The position numbers were made by a program, and so were the translations under genes. The notes beneath the pieces were generated by a model that did no database searches, had not been told where the DNA came from, and worked only from the letters and a program-made list of their open reading frames with translations. From positions 1 to 5,082 of the forward strand of contig JAKBCP010000089.1 in the NCBI GenBank assembly GCA_021807645.1: a stretch of 5,082 bases of DNA, given 5' to 3'. This document shows, piece after piece, positions 1-5,082 of this stretch; position 1 is the stretch's first letter; every line of letters begins with the position of its first letter. The stretch comes from a bacterium (lineage in GTDB: Bacteria > Vulcanimicrobiota > Vulcanimicrobiia > Vulcanimicrobiales > Vulcanimicrobiaceae).

Positions 1-288
1 CACCGAGAGCGTTACCGCCGCTCCGGCATCGACGCGCGCAAGCTCTTCAACCGCCAGCGCGTAGGCGCCATAGCCGGCGCCAACGCCGCCGTACCGTTCG
101 TCGACGAGCACGCCCATCAAACCGATCGCATCCATCTTCGTGTAGAGTTGGCGCGGAAAATAATGCTCGCGATCCCACGCAGCGATATACGGAGCGATCT
201 CTTTTTGCGCGAACTCGCGCGCGAGCGCGGCGATCTGCCGCTGCTCGTCGGTAATCTCAAATCGTGCAGCGGCGGATCGATCGGTCAT
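1..288 (-). CDS. acyl-CoA dehydrogenase, N-terminal part (cut by window edge)
   Basis: This is the first 96 codons of a flavin-dependent acyl-CoA dehydrogenase, which oxidises acyl-CoA to trans-2-enoyl-CoA and passes electrons to ETF. I translated it directly: it opens [20 protein letters not shown], followed by [13 protein letters not shown] (about residues 21-33), the helical N-terminal-domain signature of the family. Next come the typical [19 protein letters not shown] segment (52-70) and EELARVDA (81-88). The FAD- and substrate-binding regions and the catalytic Glu lie beyond the left edge, so chain-length specificity cannot be read. The ATG overlaps the stop of the upstream hydroxyacyl-CoA dehydrogenase gene by 4 bp (ATGA) and has no clear Shine-Dalgarno, which suggests translational coupling. 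Family assignment is strong. The exact substrate (butyryl-, longer fatty acyl- or branched acyl-CoA) is unknown. Confidence 0.93.
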   Translation of the reverse strand, partial: MTDRSAAARFEITDEQRQIAALAREFAQKEIAPYIAAWDREHYFPRQLYTKMDAIGLMGVLVDERYGGVGAGYGAYALAVEELARVDAGAAVTLSV

Positions 289-1130
289 GCGTAGGTGTAA
301 AACCCGCGGCCGCTCTTTTTCCCAAGCCAGCCGGCAGCGACGTATTGTTTAAGCAACGGACACGGCCGATATTTCGAGTCACCAAAACCTTCGTGCAAAA
401 CTTCCATAATCGCCAGACAGGTGTCGAGACCGATGAAATCGGCGAGCTGCAGGGGGCCCATCGGATGATTCATGCCGAGCTTCATCACCGTATCGATCGC
501 TTCGACGCTGCCGACTCCCTCGAAGAGGGTGTAGATCGCTTCGTTGATCATCGGCATGAGCACGCGATTGGAAACGAAGCCCGGAAAATCGCGAACCTCT
601 ACCGGCGTCTTGCCCATATCGCGTGCGAGTTTTTCGGTAAATTCGTAGGTTGCTTGCGAGGTCGCGATACCGCGGATGATCTCCACGAGCGCCATCACGG
701 GAACCGGATTCATAAAGTGCATCCCGATAACGCGCTCGGCGCGTTTGGTCGCCGCACCGAGCGTGGTTATCGAGATCGACGAAGTGTTCGAAGCGAGAAT
801 CGCGTCGGCGGGCGTTGCGGAATCAAGGCGTGCGAAGAGCTCGAGTTTAAGATCGAGTGCTTCGGTCGCCGCTTCGATCGCGAGATCGACATCGAGTGCG
901 TCGATGCGCGGCGTGCGTTCGATACGCGCGAGAACCGCGTCGCGCCCGGCGGAATCGAGCCGCCCTTTCTCGACCGCGCGCGCGAGATTTTTCTCGACGT
1001 TCGCGATGCCGCGGGCGATCAGCTCGTCGCTACGATCGTGCAGGAGCACGGTGTGGCCGCTCTGCGCGGCCACCTGTGCGATGCCGGCGCCCATCTGCCC
1101 GGCGCCGATAACGGCGATGCGGAAGGGCAT
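285..1130 (-). CDS. 3-hydroxyacyl-CoA (3-hydroxybutyryl-CoA) dehydrogenase
   Basis: NAD(P)-dependent oxidation of (S)-3-hydroxyacyl-CoA to 3-ketoacyl-CoA, or the reverse in butyryl-CoA synthesis; cytosolic. The 281-aa length matches the stand-alone Hbd/PaaH/FadB2 type rather than the large FadB fusion. The Rossmann dinucleotide motif [11 protein letters not shown] lies at residues 9-19. The family signature [13 protein letters not shown] is at 138-150 and DFPGFVSNR at 181-189. Aligned by spacing to human HADH, the catalytic set is intact: Ser117, His138, Glu150 and Asn188. The C-terminal domain shows [17 protein letters not shown] (221-237) and ends in the usual [11 protein letters not shown]. 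The start codon lies 3 bp after the thiolase stop and has no obvious Shine-Dalgarno of its own, so coupling to the thiolase is likely. Physiological direction and chain length are inference; candidate symbols are hbd, paaH or fadB2. Confidence 0.95.
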   Translation of the reverse strand: MPFRIAVIGAGQMGAGIAQVAAQSGHTVLLHDRSDELIARGIANVEKNLARAVEKGRLDSAGRDAVLARIERTPRIDALDVDLAIEAATEALDLKLELFARLDSATPADAILASNTSSISITTLGAATKRAERVIGMHFMNPVPVMALVEIIRGIATSQATYEFTEKLARDMGKTPVEVRDFPGFVSNRVLMPMINEAIYTLFEGVGSVEAIDTVMKLGMNHPMGPLQLADFIGLDTCLAIMEVLHEGFGDSKYRPCPLLKQYVAAGWLGKKSGRGFYTYA

Positions 1131-1133
1131 CGA

Positions 1134-2474
1134 TTAGTCGACGCGCACGAGAACGGCATCGCCCTGGCCGCCGCCCGAGCAGATCGACGCGATTCCGAGC
1201 CCGCCGCCGCGCTGACGTAATTGCGCGACCACCGTGCCGAGAATGCGCGCTCCCGAAGCGCCGATGGGGTGCCCCATCGCTATCGCACCGCCGCGCATAT
1301 TGATCGTCGAGGGGTCGATCCCCAAACGATTCGCCGACGTCAGTGCAACGCTCGCGAACGCTTCGTTAATCTCCCACACGTGGATATCGCTTGCGCGCAG
1401 GCCGTGCTTTGCCAGCAACGTCTGTGCAGCCATCGCCGGCGTCAGCGCAATGTACGGCGCATCCCACGCAACGGTTGCGTGATCGACCAGCGTCGCAAGC
1501 GCGGCGTGTCCGCGTTCGCGCGCGTAATCGGCGTGCGCGAGAATCAACGCGGCGGCGCCGTCGTTGACGCCCGGAGCATTCCCGGCGGTAATAGTGCCGT
1601 CGCGTTCGAGCGGTTTGAGTTTCGCCATCGATTCCAAGCTGGCATCTGCACGCACCGCCTCATCGCGATCGACTGCGGTAAACGGCACGTCGCCGGTGAT
1701 GAACGGCGTGTATTTTTCGAAATCGAAGGTGAACTCGGCGGAGGGATGGTGGTCGAAGGCGTTCATCGGTGCGCCCACGGTCGCGGGAACGCGTTCGCGT
1801 CCGCGGGCAGGCAGCGCGTCGCGCACGATGCGACCGCGCGCCTTGGTGGCGACTTTCACCGGAATGAGTTCGTCGGCGTAGCCGCCGGACTGCGCCGTCG
1901 CATGCGCGCGGCGATGACTTTCGTATGCGAATGCATCCTGTGCTTCGCGCGTGAGTCCGAGCTCATTGGCGACTTTCGAACCCTGCGTCGCCATCGTCAT
2001 CCCGAAATAACAATCCCAGAGGCCGTCGTGAATCATCGCATCGATCAACGTTCCGTCGCCGAAGCGATAACCGCTGCGCGCATCTTTGAGGAGATAGGGC
2101 GCGTTGCTCATCGATTCCATTCCGCCCGCCGCAACGACGCGATTCGCGCCGCCGTTGATGAGACGCATCGCGTTGACCGCCGCGAGCATCCCCGACGCGC
2201 AGACTTTATTGACCGTCTCGGCGGTCACCGTCTTTGCAAGACCGCTCTTGTAGAGCACTTGGCGCGCGGGATTCTGCCCGACACCCGCTTGCAGCACCTC
2301 GCCGAAGATGACGTGTTCGATCTCGCTGGGGTCGAGCCCGGCGCGTTCGAGCGCGCCGACGAGCGCGGCGGCGCCCAGCGATGTTGCAGGAAGCGGCGAG
2401 AGAGCGCCGCCGAGTTTACCGAACGGAGTGCGCGCATGGCCGAGGACGACGGTTGATGATTGCATGGATTCCAT
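1134..2474 (-). CDS. thiolase (acetyl-CoA acetyltransferase / 3-ketoacyl-CoA thiolase) with an unusual internal insertion
   Basis: Thiolase-fold enzyme that condenses two acyl-CoA units or cleaves 3-ketoacyl-CoA. All catalytic elements are visible: nucleophile Cys92 in NKVCASGM, NEAF at 370-373, GGAIAMGHPIGASGAR at 395-410 with His402, and Cys432 in ICSGGGQGD. At 446 residues it is about 50 longer than the usual ~390-aa tetrameric enzyme. The excess lies at about residues 212-266, between ELIPVKVATKARG and AVDRDEAVR, where relatives have only a short RKGD-like link. The segment aligning with the usual HMGxTAENxA is also diverged (MTMATQGSKVA, 159-169). The ATG at 2474 is preferred: GGAGG sits 6 nt upstream on the coding strand, whereas the Met at codon 4 would be too far from it. 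The gene follows the methyltransferase by 43 bp and precedes the hydroxyacyl-CoA dehydrogenase by 3 bp. Family certain; acetyl-CoA versus longer substrates not decidable. Confidence 0.95.
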   Translation of the reverse strand: MESMQSSTVVLGHARTPFGKLGGALSPLPATSLGAAALVGALERAGLDPSEIEHVIFGEVLQAGVGQNPARQVLYKSGLAKTVTAETVNKVCASGMLAAVNAMRLINGGANRVVAAGGMESMSNAPYLLKDARSGYRFGDGTLIDAMIHDGLWDCYFGMTMATQGSKVANELGLTREAQDAFAYESHRRAHATAQSGGYADELIPVKVATKARGRIVRDALPARGRERVPATVGAPMNAFDHHPSAEFTFDFEKYTPFITGDVPFTAVDRDEAVRADASLESMAKLKPLERDGTITAGNAPGVNDGAAALILAHADYARERGHAALATLVDHATVAWDAPYIALTPAMAAQTLLAKHGLRASDIHVWEINEAFASVALTSANRLGIDPSTINMRGGAIAMGHPIGASGARILGTVVAQLRQRGGGLGIASICSGGGQGDAVLVRVD

Positions 2475-2479
2475 AACCC

Positions 2480-2500
2480 GCCTCCGCTTCGAGTGGAGGC
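2480..2500 (-). promoter_or_regulatory. Shine-Dalgarno-bearing stem-loop in front of the thiolase gene
   Basis: The 43-bp spacer between the methyltransferase stop and the thiolase start contains the inverted repeat GCCTCC / GGAGGC (arms 2480-2485 and 2495-2500, 9-nt loop). On the mRNA the 3' arm is the thiolase Shine-Dalgarno GGAGG, ending 6 nt before the ATG. The loop can add a CU/AG pair across a mismatch. As drawn, the hairpin would bury the ribosome binding site. There is no U-run after it, so it is not a standard intrinsic terminator. The repeat and the Shine-Dalgarno are seen in sequence; regulation is inference. Confidence 0.5.
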
Positions 2501-2517
2501 TCCGCCGAACCTCGCGG

Positions 2518-3120
2518 TTATCGGTGCAGGAGACCCTTGCCGACCAAGATCGCCAGCATCACGAGAAAGGTCACAAAGGTGCGCGTTTCGGCGCGCGCGA
2601 TCACGCTGCCGTCCCACTTCCCGGCCGGCTCCGGCGCCGGAGCGAGGCGCGGTACGATACGCGGCACGCGCTCGCAATAGCGAGCGAATGCGTCGCCGAA
2701 GGTCGCATGCAAGAATCGCTCTTCATGCGGAACGATGACGCCGTACACGACGAGCATCCACAGGAGCGAACCGAGCACGAGCACGAGCCGGATCGTCGGC
2801 GCATTCCCGCCGGTGAACGCGAGCGCGAAACCGAGCGCCGTAATGAAGTTGCCGACGTAGAGCGGGTTGCGCACGTGCGCGTATGGACCCGCCGTGACGA
2901 GCCGGGGAGCTTCGACGTGGTCGCCGCGCGTAGTTACGCCGGAGTAACCGACCGCCCACATGCGCAGCAGCTCGCCGAGCACCGCAATCGGAATACCGAG
3001 CAGTGCGGCGCGAAGCGTCGGGGTGCCGAAGAGCACGAGCGCGAGCGCCGGGAGCGCCAACAACGCACCGCGGTTTTTAAAGAAGAACGCGTCGAGCGAC
3101 GAGGGGGTAGCAGCATCCAT
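2518..3120 (-). CDS. isoprenylcysteine carboxyl methyltransferase-family integral membrane methyltransferase
   Basis: Predicted SAM-dependent methyltransferase of the ICMT/phospholipid-methyltransferase-like membrane superfamily, acting in the cytoplasmic membrane. The 200-aa protein has hydrophobic segments at about 18-34, 38-57, 88-104, 111-131 and 181-197. The hallmark GPYAHVRNPLYVGN is at 78-91. It is followed by the SAM-site motif HEERFL (132-137) and FGDAFARYCERVPRIVPRL (141-159). After this core comes a Pro/Ala-rich linker (about 160-166) and a fifth hydrophobic helix, an extension I believe is common in bacterial members. Bacterial homologues rarely have a proven substrate; lipid or isoprenoid acceptors are possible, and true prenyl-cysteine methylation is not implied. 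The start lies 12 bp after the stop of the upstream small gene and has no good Shine-Dalgarno. Placement ahead of acyl-CoA genes hints at a lipid role, but this is only inference. Confidence 0.85.
   Translation of the reverse strand: MDAATPSSLDAFFFKNRGALLALPALALVLFGTPTLRAALLGIPIAVLGELLRMWAVGYSGVTTRGDHVEAPRLVTAGPYAHVRNPLYVGNFITALGFALAFTGGNAPTIRLVLVLGSLLWMLVVYGVIVPHEERFLHATFGDAFARYCERVPRIVPRLAPAPEPAGKWDGSVIARAETRTFVTFLVMLAILVGKGLLHR
2628..2643. repeat. 16-bp perfect palindrome within the methyltransferase gene
   Basis: GCTCCGGCGCCGGAGC is identical to its own reverse complement. It lies in the part of the methyltransferase gene that encodes the Pro/Ala-rich linker (A-P-A-P-E-P) between the catalytic core and the last membrane helix, and it is flanked by another short palindrome, CCGGCCGG (2621-2628). 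In GC-rich DNA coding for Pro-Ala repeats such symmetry can arise by chance. No function is claimed. Confidence 0.5.
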
Positions 3121-3132
3121 CGCCGGAACGTG

Positions 3133-3546
3133 TTAAGGTTCGCGGGCGATTTCTCCCGCTACGATCCGCGCGCGAACGGTCGCAAGCGTCGCGCGCAGCA
3201 GTTGCGGCACCGCCGAGCGCCGCGCCGAAGCGGCGCTCTCCGGACGACACGCCGGCGGAGGTTGCTCGACAAGCCCGCTCGCGCGCGATTCGCGCACTTC
3301 GACCGGGACGCGAGCGGCGAGAATGAGTTCGCGCAGCAGGTCGCGCAGCGGCCATGCCGTCGCGCTGCATGCATCGGCTCCGTCGCTATCGGCGACCACA
3401 TCGTAGGTTCGGTCGAGCCGCTCGACGACGAGCAACGGCGGCGCACCTTCGGCGATCCTCGCGATTCCGAATAACGCCGCCGCGAGCGGATGCGTGGGAT
3501 CGTTCTCTAGCAGCGACGGCAACGCGACGTGCCCCGACGCAAGCAT
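3133..3546 (-). CDS. unrecognised small protein at the head of the lipid operon
   Basis: I do not recognise this family. From the ATG at 3546 it is 137 aa, opening MLASGHVALPSLLENDPTHP. The middle contains a hydrophobic strand-like PPLLVVERLDRTYDVVAD, then an amphipathic helix-like WPLRDLLRELILAARVPVEV. The C-terminal third is rich in Ala, Arg and Pro (an EQPPPACRPESAASARRS stretch), then a likely helix, LLRATLATVRARIVAGEIA. There is no signal peptide or clear membrane span. An in-frame GTG at 3564 would add six residues (VRGGGV) but has CCTCC rather than GGAGG in front; the ATG has a G-rich GGGGGCGG a few bases upstream. Only 12 bp separate its stop from the methyltransferase start, so it is probably cotranscribed. 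It is accepted as a gene because its amino-acid composition is protein-like, unlike the Arg-rich translations of the opposite strand, and because it fills the gap in an otherwise tightly packed operon. Confidence 0.6.
   Translation of the reverse strand: MLASGHVALPSLLENDPTHPLAAALFGIARIAEGAPPLLVVERLDRTYDVVADSDGADACSATAWPLRDLLRELILAARVPVEVRESRASGLVEQPPPACRPESAASARRSAVPQLLRATLATVRARIVAGEIAREP
3215..3238. repeat. 9-bp perfect inverted repeat with 6-nt loop
   Basis: Arms GAGCGCCGC (3215-3223) and GCGGCGCTC (3230-3238) are perfect reverse complements. On the minus-strand transcript the loop reads UUCGGC and is entered from a C, so it contains the CUUCGG motif of stable tetraloops. The repeat lies inside the unrecognised small gene, in the Ala/Arg/Ser-rich part (about residues 103-110 of the ATG-started protein). 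It has no U-run and is not at a gene end, so it is not a typical terminator. Confidence 0.5.
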
Positions 3547-3597
3547 TACGCCGCCCCCGCGCACGGAGGAATCCGCTCGATACCGAATGCTTCGCCC
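3547..3597. promoter_or_regulatory. divergent intergenic region between the lipid operon and rsmI-metG
   Basis: About 51 bp separates the two divergent starts, so any promoters must lie here or inside the opposite gene. I see no convincing -35/-10 pair on either strand. On the plus strand GGAGGA (3565-3570) resembles a strong Shine-Dalgarno but lies 27 nt before the rsmI ATG. A closer out-of-frame ATG at 3587 opens a six-codon reading frame (MLRPCR) ending in TGA at 3605-3607, overlapping the rsmI start. The assignment rests on gene arrangement, not on recognised promoter elements. Confidence 0.35.
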
Positions 3598-4446
3598 ATG
3601 CCGCTGATCTTCGTAGCAACGCCGCTGGGGAACCTGCGCGATATCACGCTACGATCGCTCGACGCCCTGCGCGAGGCCGACCTTATCGTCGCCGAGGATA
3701 CCCGCGTCGCGCGCCGGCTTCTCAGCGCGCTCGAACTTCCCGGACGCGAACTTGCGAGCTATCGCGAACAGAACGCCGCTGCGGCGACCGCGAACATTCT
3801 GGAGCGCGCGCGCACGCAGAACGTGGTGGTGGTCAGCGATGCCGGAACGCCGGGCATCTCCGACCCCGGCAGCGAGTTGGTCGCTCAGGCGCGAGCGCTC
3901 GGCATCGCGATCGATGCGCTCCCCGGCCCCAGCGCGGCGATCGGCGTCGCGCTCCTCTCGGGTTTCGACCTGCGGCGCTTTACCTTCGAGGGTTTCCCGC
4001 CGCGCAGCACGAGCGCTCGGCGCGCAGTTTTCGAACGCGCGCTCGCGGGCGGTTGCACGACCCTTTGGTACGAGAGCCCCCAACGCATTCTCGCGACGCT
4101 GCGCGATATCGAGAGTCTCGCCCCCGACGCGCGCTTGTTTCTGCTGCGAGAGTACACCAAACGCTTCGAACAGCAGATCCTCGGAAACCCCGCGGAGGTC
4201 GCGCGCGCGCTCCCCGATCCCCCGCGCGGAGAGATCGCCTTCGCGCTCGAAGCCGCACCCCTGCGGGAAGCGGCGCCGCCGAGTCGGGCCGATGTCGATG
4301 CCGCAATCGCGACCGCTCTAGCAGCGGGCGAGCGCGTCTCCTCGATCGCACGCCGCCTCGCGGCGACCGGGGCCGGCGAGCGTTCGGATCTCTACGCGCG
4401 GATTTCAGCGCGGAAAGCCGAGGGCCGAGGGCGAAGCACGCCCTAA
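3598..4446 (+). CDS. rsmI: 16S rRNA (cytidine(1402)-2'-O)-methyltransferase RsmI
   Basis: RsmI 2'-O-methylates C1402 in the decoding centre of 16S rRNA using SAM. From the ATG at 3598 the protein is 282 aa, close to the E. coli enzyme. It shows the tetrapyrrole-methylase-family order: IFVATPLGNLRDITLRSL (4-21), LIVAEDTRVARRLL (29-42), VVVSDAGTPGISDPGSELV (77-95), LPGPSAAIGVALLSG (108-122), FEGFPPR (130-136), WYESPQRI (157-164) and REYTKRFE (184-191). The C-terminal helical domain, with SSIARRLAATGAGERSDLY at 248-266, is also present. An in-frame GTG at 3529 would add 23 residues that do not resemble the family, so the ATG is chosen even though no good Shine-Dalgarno precedes it. Two family positions look altered: the usual HxHN motif reads REQN (56-59), and ELTK reads EYTK. 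The stop abuts metG without a gap, and the two genes are probably cotranscribed. Confidence 0.95.
   Translation: MPLIFVATPLGNLRDITLRSLDALREADLIVAEDTRVARRLLSALELPGRELASYREQNAAAATANILERARTQNVVVVSDAGTPGISDPGSELVAQARALGIAIDALPGPSAAIGVALLSGFDLRRFTFEGFPPRSTSARRAVFERALAGGCTTLWYESPQRILATLRDIESLAPDARLFLLREYTKRFEQQILGNPAEVARALPDPPRGEIAFALEAAPLREAAPPSRADVDAAIATALAAGERVSSIARRLAATGAGERSDLYARISARKAEGRGRSTP
4429..4443 (+). promoter_or_regulatory. small hairpin at the rsmI-metG junction
   Basis: GGGCG (4429-4433) and CGCCC (4439-4443) form a perfect 5-bp stem with a 5-nt AAGCA loop, ending right at the rsmI stop TAA and 3 nt before the metG ATG. The only Shine-Dalgarno-like run nearby, GAGGG (4427-4431), partly lies in the 5' arm. 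A ribosome finishing rsmI would open this hairpin, which would suit coupled translation of metG. A tandem 7-bp repeat GCCGAGG (4417-4423, 4424-4430) precedes it. Function is inference. Confidence 0.35.
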
Positions 4447-5082
4447 ATGAAGCGCCCGTTCTACGTCACTACGCCGATTTATTATATCTCCGGCAATCCG
4501 CACATCGGCCACGCCTATACGACGGCGGTCGCCGACGTGCTCGCGCGCACGGCGCGCACCGAAGGCGAGGCGTTCTTCCTCACGGGCACCGACGAGCATG
4601 GCCAGAAAGTTGCCAACGCCGCGGCGGCGGCGGGAAAATCGCCGCAAGATTGGTGCGATGCGCTCGTCCCGCGCTGGCAAGAGCTCTTTGCCGCGTTTCA
4701 TATTTCGTACGACGATTTCATTCGCACCACGCAGCCCCGCCACGAGCGCGTCGTGCAGCGCGTCTTCGAACGGCTTCGCGAGAGCGGCGATATCTATCTC
4801 GGCACGTACGAGGGCTGGTATTGTATCGAAGACGAGACGTTCTGGCTCGAAGCAAAGCTCGTCGATGGAAAGTGTCCCACCTGCGGACGCGCCGTCACCT
4901 GGCTCTCCGAAAAAGACTGGTTCTTCAAGCTCTCGGCATATCGGGATCGTCTGCTCGACTATTATCGCGCGAACCCCAATTGGCTGCGTCCGAAGAGCGT
5001 CTACAACGAGATGCTCTCGCTTTTGGAAGAAGGACTCGACGATTTTTCGATCTCGCGGACGAATTTCGATTGGGGGATCGAG
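4447..5082 (+). CDS. metG: methionyl-tRNA synthetase, N-terminal part (cut by window edge)
   Basis: Class I aminoacyl-tRNA synthetase that charges tRNA-Met. I translated 212 codons from the ATG to the right edge with no stop. It opens MKRPFYVTTPIYYISGNPHI, carrying the class I HIGH motif (residues 19-22). LTGTDEHGQKV follows at 45-55, then a segment like the zinc-knuckle domain: YEGWYCIEDETFW (121-133) and CPTCGR (143-148). The chain continues DWFFKLSAYRDRLLDYY (157-173) and SISRTNFDWGIE (201-212). The pattern is that of the Thermus/Bacillus-like single-knuckle MetRS. In the first knuckle only Cys126 is present and Asp129 stands where Thermus has its second Cys. The KMSKS motif and anticodon-binding domain lie beyond the window. 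The start follows the rsmI TAA directly, so expression probably depends on rsmI readthrough or coupling. Confidence 0.97.
   Translation, partial: MKRPFYVTTPIYYISGNPHIGHAYTTAVADVLARTARTEGEAFFLTGTDEHGQKVANAAAAAGKSPQDWCDALVPRWQELFAAFHISYDDFIRTTQPRHERVVQRVFERLRESGDIYLGTYEGWYCIEDETFWLEAKLVDGKCPTCGRAVTWLSEKDWFFKLSAYRDRLLDYYRANPNWLRPKSVYNEMLSLLEEGLDDFSISRTNFDWGIE

Noticed and set aside
264..2456. Long open frame on the plus strand, antisense to the thiolase and dehydrogenase genes, broken by one stop near 1220
   Set aside because: Its translation is Arg/His-rich with no recognisable domain, while the opposite strand encodes two proteins with complete catalytic motifs. Open antisense frames are expected in GC-rich genes.
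2480..2500. Intrinsic terminator after the methyltransferase gene
   Set aside because: The stem is followed by GGGTTATGG on the transcript rather than a U-run, and its 3' arm is the thiolase Shine-Dalgarno, so a translation-related role is more likely.
2308..3474. Plus-strand open frame of nearly 390 codons across the methyltransferase and the small gene
   Set aside because: It is extremely Arg/Glu/Ala-rich, crosses several gene boundaries of the minus strand, and has no family resemblance; a shadow of coding on the other strand.
3529..3597. N-terminal extension of rsmI from an upstream in-frame GTG
   Set aside because: The extra 23 residues do not resemble the RsmI N-terminus, no Shine-Dalgarno precedes the GTG, and the extension would overlap the divergent gene's start. 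The ATG at 3598 begins exactly at the conserved strand.
3649..4083. Minus-strand open frame opposite rsmI
   Set aside because: rsmI is unambiguous on the plus strand; the antisense translation is Arg/Ala-rich without any motif.
4405..4743. Minus-strand open frame across the rsmI-metG junction
   Set aside because: It is fully antisense to the end of rsmI and the HIGH-motif region of metG, with no domain and Arg-rich composition.
1..5082. CRISPR arrays, insertion sequences, tRNA genes, phage or defence genes
   Set aside because: I looked for regularly spaced repeats, terminal inverted repeats, tRNA-like cloverleaf segments and transposase or nuclease motifs and saw none; nearly every base is accounted for by core metabolic or translation genes.

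Overview
The window is a GC-rich (by eye roughly 60-65 %, not counted), almost gap-free stretch of bacterial chromosome. It holds six protein-coding genes in two divergent blocks, with no RNA genes, mobile elements or CRISPR. The dense packing, Bacterial-type RsmI and MetG and GC-rich codon use point to a free-living bacterium. An uncultured high-GC lineage such as Eremiobacterota (WPS-2) fits the style, but this is a low-confidence guess and nothing in the window fixes the phylum.

Left block (minus strand, read from about 3546 down to 1): an unrecognised 137-aa protein, an integral-membrane isoprenylcysteine-carboxyl-methyltransferase-family (ICMT) methyltransferase, a thiolase, a 3-hydroxyacyl-CoA dehydrogenase of the Hbd/PaaH type, and the first 96 codons of an acyl-CoA dehydrogenase that runs off the left edge. 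Gaps are 12 bp, 43 bp, 3 bp and a 4-bp ATGA overlap, so this is probably one operon. The last three genes supply three of the four steps of the fatty-acyl-CoA beta-oxidation spiral, or of its reverse, the acetyl-CoA to butyryl-CoA route. Enoyl-CoA hydratase is not in the window.

Right block (plus strand, 3598 to the end): rsmI (16S rRNA 2'-O-methyltransferase), with its stop codon directly abutting the start of metG (methionyl-tRNA synthetase, cut by the right edge). This is a translation-related pair. About 50 bp separates the two divergent blocks.

I do not see a new defence, mobile or secretion system. The points most worth a second look are an in-frame insertion of about 50 residues in the thiolase, with diverged residues in its CoA-loop segment; a hairpin that would bury the thiolase Shine-Dalgarno; a similar hairpin just before metG; an unrecognised protein at the head of the lipid operon; and two perfect inverted repeats inside coding sequence.
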